This document shows positions 1-8,719 of a DNA stretch of 64,000 nucleotides, in pieces. The position numbers and the translations under genes were made by a program. The stretch comes from Pararhodospirillum photometricum DSM 122 (GTDB lineage Bacteria > Pseudomonadota > Alphaproteobacteria > Rhodospirillales > Rhodospirillaceae), in assembly GCF_000284415.1 (NCBI RefSeq), contig NC_017059.1:2247834-2311833 (forward strand). The letters run 5' to 3'. Under the pieces are notes generated by a model. It searched no databases and was not told the DNA's origin. It saw only the letters and a list, made by a program, of their open reading frames with translations. Each line of letters opens with the position of its first letter. Within the stretch, counting starts at the first letter, position 1.

Positions 1-717
1 AGCCAGTGTCCGCAGGACTCGATAATGGGTGAGGGCGTGCTTGCCGCCCTTGGAAACCACGGCCATTTTCTGGCGGTGGGTAGGGTGGCGGCCAATGGCC
101 CCCTCCACCTGACCGTGAGGCGGCCGGGGCAGGCCCCACACCAAGGCCTTGTACGCCCGGGTCAGGGAGTGGGCCGCGAATTGGGCGGCCAAGCCCTGGT
201 GGGCAAGATCGGTTTTGGCGGCGACCATCAGGCCGCTGGTGTCTTTGTCGAGCCGGTGCACGATGCCCGGCCGGCGCGTGCCACCAATGCCCGACAAGGA
301 GTCCCCACAGTGGGCGAGCAGGGCATTGACCAAGGTTCCGTCCGGGTTGCCCGCCGCCGGATGCACGACCAAGCCAGGGGGCTTGTTGAGGATGATCAGG
401 TCTTCGTCTTCGTACACCACGTCAAGGGCGATGGCCTGTGGCACGGGGAGGGCGTCAACGGGCGGCGGTTCCTCAATACGCGCGACTTGCCCTGGTTTGA
501 CCCTGCGGGCCGCGTCGCCTAGGATGACCCCGTCTAAGGTGACGCGGCCCTCGGCAATCAAGGCTTGCAGCCTAGCGCGCGAGAGGCCCGTATCGGCCTC
601 GGCCAGCCATTTGTCCACGCGTTTGCCCGCGTCGTCCGCCTGGGCGATGCGTTCGTGAACGGTGTCGGTTGGTCCGGGAGCGGTCCCGGACTCTGGAAGA
701 GAGTGTGTGTCGGACAT
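1..717 (-). CDS. rluD: RluD-family 23S rRNA pseudouridine synthase (3' end outside window)
   Basis: The minus strand reads an open frame from the ATG at 715-717 to the window edge, about 239 codons. The N-terminal part looks like an S4 RNA-binding domain (KRVDKWLAEADTGLSRARLQ). It is followed by the RluA/RluD catalytic signature HRLDKDTSGL, whose Asp attacks uridine C5. The family makes pseudouridines in helix 69 of 23S rRNA (RluD) or at nearby sites (RluC). The S4 domain and overall layout favour RluD, but RluC cannot be excluded without the C-terminus. It is divergent from the next gene, with about 48 bp between start codons. Confidence 0.88.
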   Translation of the reverse strand, partial: MSDTHSLPESGTAPGPTDTVHERIAQADDAGKRVDKWLAEADTGLSRARLQALIAEGRVTLDGVILGDAARRVKPGQVARIEEPPPVDALPVPQAIALDVVYEDEDLIILNKPPGLVVHPAAGNPDGTLVNALLAHCGDSLSGIGGTRRPGIVHRLDKDTSGLMVAAKTDLAHQGLAAQFAAHSLTRAYKALVWGLPRPPHGQVEGAIGRHPTHRQKMAVVSKGGKHALTHYRVLRTLA

Positions 718-765
718 GGGCCAAGCGTGGCCCGGACCCGGGATGGAAATCAAGGGAGGATGCGG

Positions 766-1251
766 ATGGTCCAGGCGGTCAAGGCCCTGGTCGCGATCAT
801 GGGACTTTTTATTGTAGGCGGCCTCGGTCTGCTGGGCTACGGGCTGGTCCATGACTGGCACCGTCCGGCCAAGGAAAGCGCGTCCGGGGTGCCGGCGCCG
901 GAGCCCGGCCTTGCGCCTGCCGCGCCTGCCCCCGTTTCCGCCGCGCCGCCGGCGACGCCCTGGCCGGGCCCCGCGACCCAGCCGGCGGCGCCCGGGCAGA
1001 TCGCCGGGTCGTGGTCTGGTCTTGTCGCGTCGCCCGCTGCCCCGTCCACGGCTCCGCTCCCAGGGCCGGCCGGCGCTTTTGGCACGGTGGTGTTGACCGA
1101 GCCCGTGGAGACCGAGCTGCGCTCTTATGAAGTCAGCGGGACGCGGCTGGTGGTGGAGGTCGGAATCGGCGACGGGCCGTCGCGCCTCGTGATCGTCGAT
1201 CTTGCCACCGGCGCCGTGTTGGGCCGGGTGGTGGTCGGTGGTGGCGGCTGA
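766..1251 (+). CDS. DUF6476-like single-pass membrane protein
   Basis: A short protein of about 161 residues. One hydrophobic segment near residues 5-26 is followed by a long Pro/Ala-rich linker (about residues 35-95) and a compact C-terminal domain ending in LATGAVLGRVVVGGGG. The layout matches the alphaproteobacterial DUF6476 family, whose function is unknown. The ATG at 766 is chosen because the GGGAGG at 754-759 lies about 6 bases upstream; the ATG at 760 is too close. The frame overlaps the next gene's start, so the two are probably co-translated. Family assignment is from recall of the pattern. Confidence 0.6.
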   Translation: MVQAVKALVAIMGLFIVGGLGLLGYGLVHDWHRPAKESASGVPAPEPGLAPAAPAPVSAAPPATPWPGPATQPAAPGQIAGSWSGLVASPAAPSTAPLPGPAGAFGTVVLTEPVETELRSYEVSGTRLVVEVGIGDGPSRLVIVDLATGAVLGRVVVGGGG

Positions 1252-1723
1252 TCCGCTGCGGCGCCTGATCCTTCCCAAGACCTTGGCCGAGGCCTTGGTC
1301 GCCGGGGCCCGCGAGGCCCTGCCGTGCGAGGTCTGTGGCCTGCTCGTCGGTCGCCGTGTGGGCGACGCGGCGGTGGTCGAGGCCGGGGTGGCGGTGGCCA
1401 ACACCGATCCCCGGCCCGAGACAGGCTTTGCCATTAACCCTTACGACCGCTTGGCCGTGCAGCGCGCGGCGCGGGCCGAGGGGTGGGGGGTGCTGGGATC
1501 TTGGCATTCCCACCCCAGCGGCGAGGCCCGGCCCTCGGCTCGCGATGCGGCCCAGGCCACCGAGGGGGGGCTGGTCTGGCTGATCGTGGCCCCCCACGTG
1601 GCGGAGGTCGCGGCCTTTGTTGCAGTTTGCGGGGCGGGGCAGGGGGCTTTCCTGGCTTTGGAGATTGTTTTATCGGGGCCTGGGCCTGCCTCCCCAGCCT
1701 GTCCTTTCCCGCCCTATTTGTGA
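1241..1723 (+). CDS. Mov34/MPN/PAD-1 (JAMM) family metalloprotease
   Basis: About 160 residues with the full zinc-binding JAMM signature: an upstream Glu in PCEVCGLLVG, then SWHSHPSGEARPSARD (H-x-H-P-x5-PS-x2-D). JAMM proteins are zinc isopeptidases or proteases; bacterial stand-alone members often trim ubiquitin-like or sulfur-carrier proteins, but no such partner is encoded here. The start is probably GTG 1238 or 1241, inside the end of the upstream frame. The next gene is downstream on the same strand after about 90-140 bp. The substrate is unknown. Confidence 0.82.
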   Translation: MAADPLRRLILPKTLAEALVAGAREALPCEVCGLLVGRRVGDAAVVEAGVAVANTDPRPETGFAINPYDRLAVQRAARAEGWGVLGSWHSHPSGEARPSARDAAQATEGGLVWLIVAPHVAEVAAFVAVCGAGQGAFLALEIVLSGPGPASPACPFPPYL

Positions 1724-1867
1724 TAGGCTGTCCCTACAAGGAAATGAGGGCTTGGGCCGGGCGATCGAGCCCGGCATACTCGCCGCGCGCCGTCGAGGGC
1801 GGGGCGTGGGGTGTTTATGCCCCCCTTTGGTCACCCCCTGAACCAGGAGGCTCGGGCCGTTTCATGC

Positions 1868-3283
1868 GTGCGTCTGCCCCCCCCCCGGATCCTGTTGGTC
1901 GAGGATACGCCGGTGCAAGCCCGGTTGCTGCTGGATCATTTAAGCGGCGGGGCGTGGCGTGTGGACCATGTCGAGACCGGCGCCGAGGCCTTGCGCCGTC
2001 TCGGCGAGCCGCCCCTGCCTGACGTGCTCTTGCTCGATATCATGCTGCCCGACATGAGCGGGATGGACATCTTGCGCAAGATACGGGCAGAAGCGGCGGC
2101 CATCGGAGTGGTGGTCATCACGTCCAACGGTTCGGTGGCCCTGGCGGTCGATGCCATGCGGGCCGGCGCCGATGATTTCCTGGTGAAGCCCTTCAGCCGC
2201 GAGCGCTTGCTCGTTACCTTGCGCAACGTCATTGATCATCAACACCTTTCTCGCGAGGTCGAATCCTTACGCGAAAACCTGGGGATTGCCGCCTTCCAGG
2301 GCTTCGTCGGATCGTCGGCGGCCATGCAGCGCGTTTATCGCCGCATCGAGGCATCGTCGGCCAGCGGCGCTACCGTGTTCATCACCGGCGAAAGCGGCAC
2401 CGGAAAAGAACTGGCTGCCGAGGCCTTGCACCGCAACAGTCCCCGCGCCAAGGGCCGTTTTGTCGCACTCAATTGCGGCGCCATCCCGCGCGACCTCATG
2501 GAAAGCGAGATCTTTGGCCACGTGAAGGGGGCCTTCACCGGCGCCATTGCCGATCGCGACGGCGCCGCTACCCAGGCCGATGGCGGGACCTTGTTTCTGG
2601 ATGAAATCTGCGAAATGGATTTCAATCTCCAGTCCAAGCTCCTTCGCTTCTTGCAGTCCGGCGTCGTGCAGCGGGTTGGGGATGATCGACCGCGCCCGGT
2701 GGACGTGCGCATCGTCTGCGCCACCAACCGCGATCCTCTGGCCGAGGTGCGGGCCGGGCGTTTTCGGGAAGACCTGTATTACCGCTTGCATGTCATTCCC
2801 TTGCGGATGCCGGCCCTGCGCGAGCGCGGCGGCGATGTCCTGGAACTGGCCGACCACTATCTGGCGCGTATCAACGCCGAGGAGCACAAAAACTTTCGCG
2901 GGTTCACCCCCGATGCCGCCCAGGCCATGCTGGCCCATTCCTGGCCGGGCAATGTGCGTGAGTTGGTCAATGTGTTGCGTAATATCGTCGTTTTAAATCA
3001 GGGCAGCGAAATTACCCTGACCATGCTGCCCGCCCCCCTCAACCTGTCGGGCGAGTCCGTCGAGTCCCCCGCCCCGCCCCGCGCCGTGCCGCCGCCCGAG
3101 CGCGAAGAAGAGGCGATTCCCCGCCAAGAAGACATCGAACCGCTCTGGCAAGTCGAGCGCCGCGCCATTGAACGGGCGATTCTGGCCTGCGGCGGGAACG
3201 TGCCGCGCGCCGCCGCCCTCCTGCGCGTCAGTCCCTCCACCCTCTATCGCAAAAAGCAGATGTGGGAAGAGGGCGGGCGATAA
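1868..3283 (+). CDS. NtrC-family sigma-54-dependent response regulator
   Basis: Three domains are visible. The receiver domain has acidic residues near 12-13, phospho-acceptor Asp about 57 and Lys about 107. The AAA+ domain has Walker A GESGTGKE (about 174-181), the sigma-54 contact loop GAFTGA (about 221-226) and GGTLFLDEICEMD. A Fis-type helix-turn-helix lies at the C-terminus (RAAALLRVSPSTLYRKK). It should activate sigma-54 promoters when phosphorylated. No histidine kinase is adjacent. The start is uncertain: in-frame options are GTG 1811, ATG 1817 and GTG 1868. A better placed ATG at 1864 is out of frame because of a run of ten C at 1877-1886; with nine C it would give a normal N-terminus. 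Confidence 0.9.
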   Translation: MRLPPPRILLVEDTPVQARLLLDHLSGGAWRVDHVETGAEALRRLGEPPLPDVLLLDIMLPDMSGMDILRKIRAEAAAIGVVVITSNGSVALAVDAMRAGADDFLVKPFSRERLLVTLRNVIDHQHLSREVESLRENLGIAAFQGFVGSSAAMQRVYRRIEASSASGATVFITGESGTGKELAAEALHRNSPRAKGRFVALNCGAIPRDLMESEIFGHVKGAFTGAIADRDGAATQADGGTLFLDEICEMDFNLQSKLLRFLQSGVVQRVGDDRPRPVDVRIVCATNRDPLAEVRAGRFREDLYYRLHVIPLRMPALRERGGDVLELADHYLARINAEEHKNFRGFTPDAAQAMLAHSWPGNVRELVNVLRNIVVLNQGSEITLTMLPAPLNLSGESVESPAPPRAVPPPEREEEAIPRQEDIEPLWQVERRAIERAILACGGNVPRAAALLRVSPSTLYRKKQMWEEGGR

Positions 3284-3290
3284 GGAGGTT

Positions 3291-3515
3291 GTCGGCCGGG
3301 GTAACGCGGGGGCTGCCGCCCCGGACCCCGCCTGGAGGCGATGCCTCCAGACCTCCCTTTCTTTTATTGATTGCCCCCGCCTTCTCCCCCTTTTGAAAAG
3401 CGTGCTTTTCAAAAGGGGGAGAAGGCGGGGGCATGAACAAAATAAAAAGGGGGTTTGGGGCATCGCCCCAAGCGGGGCCCGGGGCGGCAGCCCCGCGTTA
3501 CCCCGGCCGATCGTC
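3291..3515. repeat. Large imperfect palindrome, family L, copy 1
   Basis: This fills the gene-free interval between the NtrC-type regulator and the transporter operon. The outer arms (about 3293-3330 and 3475-3512) are inverted copies rich in CCGGGGTAACGCGGGG. The core at 3373-3432 is a perfect hairpin with two 29-base arms around a GT loop. A related copy lies at 34196-34410, with partial copies at 11279-11327 and 51951-52005. The core could terminate transcription in both directions. The rest of the interval, 3516-3662, is the AT-richer leader of the transporter operon. Confidence 0.85.
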
Positions 3516-3662
3516 GCCTTACGGCGCGGTGGTAAGCGGGGTTATTCTATTTTTAAGGGAAAAATTGGGTCCTATTGCCCGGGGGTGATGCACGGGCTTG
3601 CCGAGCGCTGCGGACTTGCGCATTGTATCCGCCTGCGAGGGCAATTTTAGAGAGGCCTGTCG

Positions 3663-4751
3663 ATGGGAGAGGATATCCTCGTCGCGTTCCGAGGCGTACA
3701 GAAGACCTACGACGGTGACTCCCTGGTCGTGAAGGATCTGAACCTGGACATCAGGCGCGGGGAGTTTCTCACCCTGCTCGGACCATCGGGATCGGGCAAG
3801 ACCACGTCCTTGATGATGCTCGCTGGATTTGAGGTTCCGACCCACGGGGACATCATGCTGGCCGGGAAATCCTTGCGGGCGACCCCGCCGCACCGGCGCG
3901 ATATTGGCATGGTCTTTCAGAACTACGCCTTGTTTCCCCACATGACGATCCTGGAAAACGTCATGTTCCCCCTGAAAGTCCGGCGCGTTGCCAGCGATGA
4001 CGCCCGCCAGCGCGCGCGGGACGCCTTGGCCATGGTTCGGCTGGATGCCCTGGAAAGCCGCCGCCCGGCCCAATTGTCCGGGGGCCAGCAGCAGCGCGTT
4101 GCCCTGGCCCGGGCCTTGGTGTTCCGGCCGCAGTTGGTGTTGATGGACGAGCCGCTGGGCGCCCTCGACAAGCAGTTGCGCGAGCATATGCAAATAGAAA
4201 TCAAGCATTTGCACGCCCAACTCGGGGTGACGGTGGTTTACGTCACCCACGACCAGACCGAGGCGCTGACCATGTCGGACCGCATTGCGGTGTTCAACGA
4301 TGGGGTGATCCAGCAACTCGATTCCCCGCGGGGTCTTTATGAGCTGCCGCGCAACAGCTTTGTGGCCCACTTCATCGGCGAAAACAACGTCTTGCACGGT
4401 ACTGTTGAGAGTGTGACCGAGGGCTTTGTCCAGGTGCGTCTCGACGACGGCCAGCGCATCACGGCGCGGGCCGTCGTGGGGGCGGGGCCGGGCAGCCGGA
4501 CCAGCGTGTCCATTCGCCCCGAGCGGATTCACCTCGACGATATCGGTCCCGAGGCCAACCAGCTTCCCGGTCTGATCGAGGAAACCATTTATCACGGCGA
4601 CCATGTTCGGGTGCGGGCCCGTATCGCGGGCAACCCGGACTTTACCATCAAATTGCGCTACCGGGCGTCGCGCATCCTCCCCGAGACGGGCGCGGCCGTG
4701 GTGGCCGCCGTCGCGCCGGAGGATTGTCTCGCGCTGGATCCGGTGGGCTGA
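3663..4751 (+). CDS. potA: Polyamine-type ABC transporter ATP-binding protein (PotA-like)
   Basis: 362 residues. Walker A GPSGSGKTT, the signature LSGGQQQRVALARAL and Walker B LVLMDEPLGALD are all present, followed by a C-terminal TOBE-like regulatory domain (about residues 240-360) as in PotA/FbpC-type subunits. It would energise import of spermidine/putrescine or a related cationic solute. It is the first gene of a four-gene operon (ATPase, binding protein, two permeases). The substrate is inferred from family resemblance only; other opine/putrescine-type substrates are possible. Confidence 0.88.
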   Translation: MGEDILVAFRGVQKTYDGDSLVVKDLNLDIRRGEFLTLLGPSGSGKTTSLMMLAGFEVPTHGDIMLAGKSLRATPPHRRDIGMVFQNYALFPHMTILENVMFPLKVRRVASDDARQRARDALAMVRLDALESRRPAQLSGGQQQRVALARALVFRPQLVLMDEPLGALDKQLREHMQIEIKHLHAQLGVTVVYVTHDQTEALTMSDRIAVFNDGVIQQLDSPRGLYELPRNSFVAHFIGENNVLHGTVESVTEGFVQVRLDDGQRITARAVVGAGPGSRTSVSIRPERIHLDDIGPEANQLPGLIEETIYHGDHVRVRARIAGNPDFTIKLRYRASRILPETGAAVVAAVAPEDCLALDPVG

Positions 4752-4796
4752 ACGCCGCGCTCGCGCGGTATCCAAGGTGACCAAGGAGACCTGTTC

Positions 4797-5849
4797 ATGC
4801 GACCGATTGCCCAAACGCTTGCCGGTTCCGCTGTCCTCCTGGCCGTCGCGGCCCTGGCGCTGCCGGCCCAGGCCCGCGATCTGACGGTCGTGTCCTGGGG
4901 CGGAGCGTACCAGGAAGCCCAGAAGAAAGTTTATTTCCAGCCGTTTGCCAAGGAAACCAACACGCCCACTCTCGACGAGTCGTGGGACGGCGGCATCGGT
5001 GTGCTGCGCGCCAAGGTGGAAGGCGGGCAGGCCACCTGGGATGTCGTCCAGGTCGAAAGCGAGGAACTCGCCCTGGGCTGCGACGAAGGCCTGTTCGAGA
5101 CCCTTGATTTCGCCCGCCTGGGCGGCGCCGACCAATACATGAAGGAAGCCGTCTCGACCTGTGGCGTCGGCTCCATCGTGTACAACTTCGTGCTGGGTTA
5201 CGACAAGAACGTGCTCAAGGACGCCCCCAAGGGCTGGGCCGACTTCTTTGATACCACCAAGTACCCGGGCAAACGCGCGTTGCGTGGCGGCCCCAAAACC
5301 ACCTTGGAAATCGCCCTCATCGCCGACGGCGTGGCCCCCAAGGATGTGTACAAGCTGCTGGCCACCGACGAGGGTGTGGACCGCGCCTTCCGCAAACTCG
5401 ACACCATCAAAAGCTCTTTGGTGTTCTGGAAGTCGGGCGCCCAGCCGCCCCAGTTGCTGGCCTCGGGCGACGTGGTCATGACCTCGATTTATAACGGCCG
5501 CGTTGATGCCGCCAACCGCGAGAGCGGGCGCAACTTCGGCATCGTCTGGGATGGGTCTTTGTTCACCCTGGACAGCTGGGTCATCCTCAAGGGCTCGCCC
5601 AACGCCGAACAGGCCTACAAGTTCCTGGAGTACGTCGGCCGCGCCCCCGTGCAGGCCGGGCTGCCCCAGGCGATTGCCTATGGTGTGACCAACAAGGGCG
5701 CCAACGCCCTGATCCCGCCGGCCCGCGTTGCCGATCTGCCCACCGCCGAAGCCAACATGGCCAACGCCGTTGAAATTTCCTCGGCCTTCTGGCTGGAGAA
5801 CATCGACCGCCTGACCGAGCGCTTCAACAAGTGGGCCTCCGTCCAGTAA
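4797..5849 (+). CDS. potD: Polyamine-type periplasmic binding protein (PotD-like)
   Basis: 350 residues beginning with a clear Sec signal peptide (positively charged start, hydrophobic core to about residue 24, AQA cleavage site). The mature start DLTVVSWGGAYQEAQKK is typical of family 1 solute-binding proteins for polyamines and related compounds. It captures solute in the periplasm for the permease pair downstream. It follows the ATPase gene by about 45 bp with a ribosome site (AAGGAG) before the ATG. The substrate is not proven. Confidence 0.85.
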   Translation: MRPIAQTLAGSAVLLAVAALALPAQARDLTVVSWGGAYQEAQKKVYFQPFAKETNTPTLDESWDGGIGVLRAKVEGGQATWDVVQVESEELALGCDEGLFETLDFARLGGADQYMKEAVSTCGVGSIVYNFVLGYDKNVLKDAPKGWADFFDTTKYPGKRALRGGPKTTLEIALIADGVAPKDVYKLLATDEGVDRAFRKLDTIKSSLVFWKSGAQPPQLLASGDVVMTSIYNGRVDAANRESGRNFGIVWDGSLFTLDSWVILKGSPNAEQAYKFLEYVGRAPVQAGLPQAIAYGVTNKGANALIPPARVADLPTAEANMANAVEISSAFWLENIDRLTERFNKWASVQ

Positions 5850-5918
5850 TGTTCCGGCCCCGGGGGGGGGGACTCTCTCCCCCGGACACCGGCCCTCCCT
5901 GACCCTCGGAGCGCCCGC

Positions 5919-7133
5919 ATGACCACCAGTCTCAAAACCCGTCTGCGTCGCGCCGAACGGCGGCGCCAACTGGGGGCCTTCGGCCTGATCGCCCCGCTTT
6001 TGCTGTTTTTGGCGATCACGTTCGTGGTGCCCATCGCCGACATGATGCGTCGCGCCGTCCACGATACCGAATTGTCGGCGGTGTGGCCCCGCGTCACGTC
6101 GGCCATGGTCACGTGGTCGGATCGCTCCCGCGCGCCTGAGGAACTGGTGTTTGCCGCCCTGGCCGCCGATCTGCGCGACAGCCAGAAGGCGAAGACCCTG
6201 GCCACCGCCGCGCGGCGCCTCAACTACGATTACAATGGCGCGCGCTCCTTGGTGTTCTCCACCGCCCGCGCGCTGCCCGCCAGCGCCACCGCCTGGACCG
6301 AGGTCATCGTCAAGGCCGACCCGCGCTGGCAAGATCCCGAGGTCTGGGCGGCCATCGACCGGGCAAGCGGCCCGCTGACCAGCTTTTTCTTGCTCCAGGC
6401 CCTTGATCTGGAACGCGATCCCCAGGGCGCCTTGCGCGCGGCGCCGGCTAACGAATCCATTTATCTCAATGTGTTGGGCCGGACGTTTAGCGTGGCGTTC
6501 AGCGTCACCGTGATGTGCCTTCTGCTGGGCTTTCCCGTGGCCTACCTGCTGGCCGTTTTGCCCGATCGCCACGCCTATCCCCTGATGATCCTGGTCATGC
6601 TGCCTTTTTGGACCTCGCTCCTGGTGCGCACCGCTGCCTGGGTGGTTTTGTTGCAAGACAAGGGGTTGGTCAACGAGGCCCTGCTGACCCTGGGGGTGAT
6701 CGACGAGCCTTTGCGGCTGATCTTCAACCGGGTGGGTGTCGTCATCGCCATGACCCATGTGCTGCTGCCCTTCCTGATCTTGCCGCTGTACTCGGTCATG
6801 AAGGGGATCAAGCCGGTCTACATGCGGGCCGCCTTGTCGCTGGGGGCCCGGCCCACCGTGGCCTTCCTCAAGGTGTATATCCCCCAGACCCTGCCCGGGG
6901 TGGCGGCGGGCACCTTGCTGACCTTCATTCTGGCGCTGGGCTACTACATCACCCCGGCCCTGGTCGGCGGGGCCTCGGACCAGATGATCAGTCATTTTAT
7001 TGCCTTCTACACCTCCGACACGGTCAACTGGGGCATGGCCGCCGCGCTGGGGTCGGTGCTGCTGGTCGCCACCTTGATCCTCTATAGCGTGTATACGCGC
7101 CTCGTCGGCGGCACGCAGATGAAAAACGGCTGA
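5919..7133 (+). CDS. potB: Polyamine-type ABC transporter permease (PotB-like) with long periplasmic insertion
   Basis: 404 residues, well above the roughly 280-320 usual for PotB. The first membrane helix (about residues 25-45) is separated from the conserved permease core by about 130 hydrophilic residues (about 46-180). The core then shows five further helices and the ATPase-contact loop ALSLGARPTVAFLKVYIPQT. It forms the channel together with the next gene. The insertion faces the periplasm by topology, so it may contact the binding protein (inference). A run of G at 5862-5871 lies in the short leader. Confidence 0.85.
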   Translation: MTTSLKTRLRRAERRRQLGAFGLIAPLLLFLAITFVVPIADMMRRAVHDTELSAVWPRVTSAMVTWSDRSRAPEELVFAALAADLRDSQKAKTLATAARRLNYDYNGARSLVFSTARALPASATAWTEVIVKADPRWQDPEVWAAIDRASGPLTSFFLLQALDLERDPQGALRAAPANESIYLNVLGRTFSVAFSVTVMCLLLGFPVAYLLAVLPDRHAYPLMILVMLPFWTSLLVRTAAWVVLLQDKGLVNEALLTLGVIDEPLRLIFNRVGVVIAMTHVLLPFLILPLYSVMKGIKPVYMRAALSLGARPTVAFLKVYIPQTLPGVAAGTLLTFILALGYYITPALVGGASDQMISHFIAFYTSDTVNWGMAAALGSVLLVATLILYSVYTRLVGGTQMKNG

Positions 7134-7150
7134 TCCTCGGGAGACGCGCC

Positions 7151-7975
7151 ATGCAAGGTCATTCCCTCACCCTTGAGGAACGCGCCTGGAAGACGGCTTT
7201 GTGGACGGCCGCCGTTCTGACGTTCGTGTTCCTCATCGCGCCACTGCTCGCCATTGTACCTCTGTCCTTCAACGGCGGCCCGTTCCTCACCTATCCCATG
7301 CAGGGCTTTTCCCTGAAGTGGTACGAGATCGTGTTTACCGATCCGGCCTGGGCTCGTTCCTTGAAGAACAGCCTGATCGTTGGCGTGACCTCCACCCTCC
7401 TGGCCACCGTGTTGGGTACCTTGGCGGCGGTGGGCTTGCAGCGGGCGCGGTTTCGCGGCCGGGGGCTGATTATGGCGGTGTTGCTGTCGCCGATGATTGT
7501 GCCGGTGGTTATCGTTGGCGTGGGCTTTTACCTGTTTTTTGCGCCGCTCGGCCTCACCGCCTCCTATGGCGGCCTGATCTTGGCCCACACCGCGTTGGCG
7601 GCGCCGTTTGTGGTGATCACCGTCAACGCGACCTTGCAGGGTTTCGACACGTCGTTGGCCCGCGCCGCCTCCAGCCTGGGGGCGGGGCCTTTGCTGACCT
7701 TTCGCAAGATCACTTTGCCCCTGATCGCGCCTGGGGTGGCCTCTGGCGCCTTGTTTGCCTTTGCCACGTCGTTTGATGAGGTGGTGGTCGTGTTGCTGGT
7801 GGCGGGGCCGGGGCAGCGGACCTTGCCGCGCGAGATGTTTAGCGGCATTCGCGAGAACATCAGCCCGACCATCATGGCCGTCGCCACCTTGCTGATCGTG
7901 TTTTCGACGGCCTTGCTGGTGACGTTGGAGATCTTGCGTCGGCGCAACGAGAAAATGCGCGGGGTGCGCTCTTAA
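7151..7975 (+). CDS. potC: Polyamine-type ABC transporter permease (PotC-like)
   Basis: 274 residues with six predicted membrane helices and the EAA-type loop AASSLGAGPLLTFRKITLPL that docks to the ATPase. Size and layout fit PotC. It lies 17 bp after the PotB-like gene, with GGGAG before the ATG. It is the last gene of the transporter operon and is followed directly by a repeat hairpin at 7981-8013 that could terminate the operon. Confidence 0.87.
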   Translation: MQGHSLTLEERAWKTALWTAAVLTFVFLIAPLLAIVPLSFNGGPFLTYPMQGFSLKWYEIVFTDPAWARSLKNSLIVGVTSTLLATVLGTLAAVGLQRARFRGRGLIMAVLLSPMIVPVVIVGVGFYLFFAPLGLTASYGGLILAHTALAAPFVVITVNATLQGFDTSLARAASSLGAGPLLTFRKITLPLIAPGVASGALFAFATSFDEVVVVLLVAGPGQRTLPREMFSGIRENISPTIMAVATLLIVFSTALLVTLEILRRRNEKMRGVRS

Positions 7976-7980
7976 AAAGG

Positions 7981-8013
7981 AAGGCTGGGGAGGCGCGGCC
8001 TCCCCAGACCCCT
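7981..8013. repeat. Short palindromic repeat (family S), single copy
   Basis: A 33-base unit of the common family: AAGGCTGGGGAGGC, short centre, GCCTCCCCAGACCCCT. The stem pairs GGGGAGGC with GCCTCCCC. It sits between the convergent potC and COQ9 genes and may act as a bidirectional terminator. Confidence 0.85.
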
Positions 8014-8020
8014 ATTGCGA

Positions 8021-8680
8021 TTAGTGGATTTGCACCGAGCGACGCAGGCCGGCCGGCTTGTGGGCGAGGCGCGACAGGGGGGTTGAGAGGCGCTGGAGGC
8101 TGCGGCGCACGCGGTCGCGGGCTTTGCGCAGGCGCACGGCTTCGTTCAGGCGGCGGTCGAGGAAGGCCCAGGTCTGGACCGAGTCCTCCGAGGCATCGTC
8201 GAGCCACACCAACAGGGTCGAGGCATAGATACCGGCCAGTTCGGCCCGCTTGGTGTAGAAGTTGATGTCCATGCTGCGGTCGCCGGCCGTGTGCCACAGG
8301 GCATCGACGGTGCGATAGAGCGAACGCACCGAGGCGGCGGCGTTGGGCGGCAGGGCCAGCAAGGCGGCGGCCCGGCGCACGGCCTCGCGGTGCAAACTCC
8401 AGCGCTCCAGGCGCAAATGGATGGCCAAGCGAACCCGTTCATGCAGGCGGAGCACCGAGGTGTCGGCGGCGGCCATGTCGGCGGCCATCAGGCGGTCGGC
8501 AAGGTCGATGAAATGGATGACCGCGTCCAGCGCTCCCCCAGGGAAGGCCCGCTCGGCCGCACTGGGCTCCAGCCCGGCGGCCACCGCCCCCTCGCGTAAG
8601 CTGTGGGCCGACCACCCGTCGAGAGGGACCCCGGGGAGGGCGGCGAGTAAGATCCGGTCCTTGAGTTCGGTCATATCCAT
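8021..8680 (-). CDS. COQ9-family protein, ubiquinone biosynthesis
   Basis: 219 residues, all helical in appearance. The N-terminal part resembles a TetR-like helix-turn-helix fold and the C-terminal half carries the COQ9 pattern with DINFYTKRAELAGIYASTLL and a WAFLDRRL segment. COQ9 proteins bind lipids and assist the Coq7 hydroxylase; a coq7 gene is present at 52.0-52.6 kb. The ATG at 8680 has GGAGG six bases upstream. It is convergent with the transporter operon and follows def on the same strand after 40 bp. Confidence 0.85.
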   Translation of the reverse strand: MDMTELKDRILLAALPGVPLDGWSAHSLREGAVAAGLEPSAAERAFPGGALDAVIHFIDLADRLMAADMAAADTSVLRLHERVRLAIHLRLERWSLHREAVRRAAALLALPPNAAASVRSLYRTVDALWHTAGDRSMDINFYTKRAELAGIYASTLLVWLDDASEDSVQTWAFLDRRLNEAVRLRKARDRVRRSLQRLSTPLSRLAHKPAGLRRSVQIH

Positions 8681-8719
8681 GGGGGACCTCCTGGGAACGA
8701 AAGTGCACCTGCTCTAGAC

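Noticed and set aside
3519-6995. 1158-codon open frame on the minus strand
   Set aside because: It is antisense to the transporter operon, low in complexity (Gly/His/Gln-rich), and arises from GC-rich codon bias.
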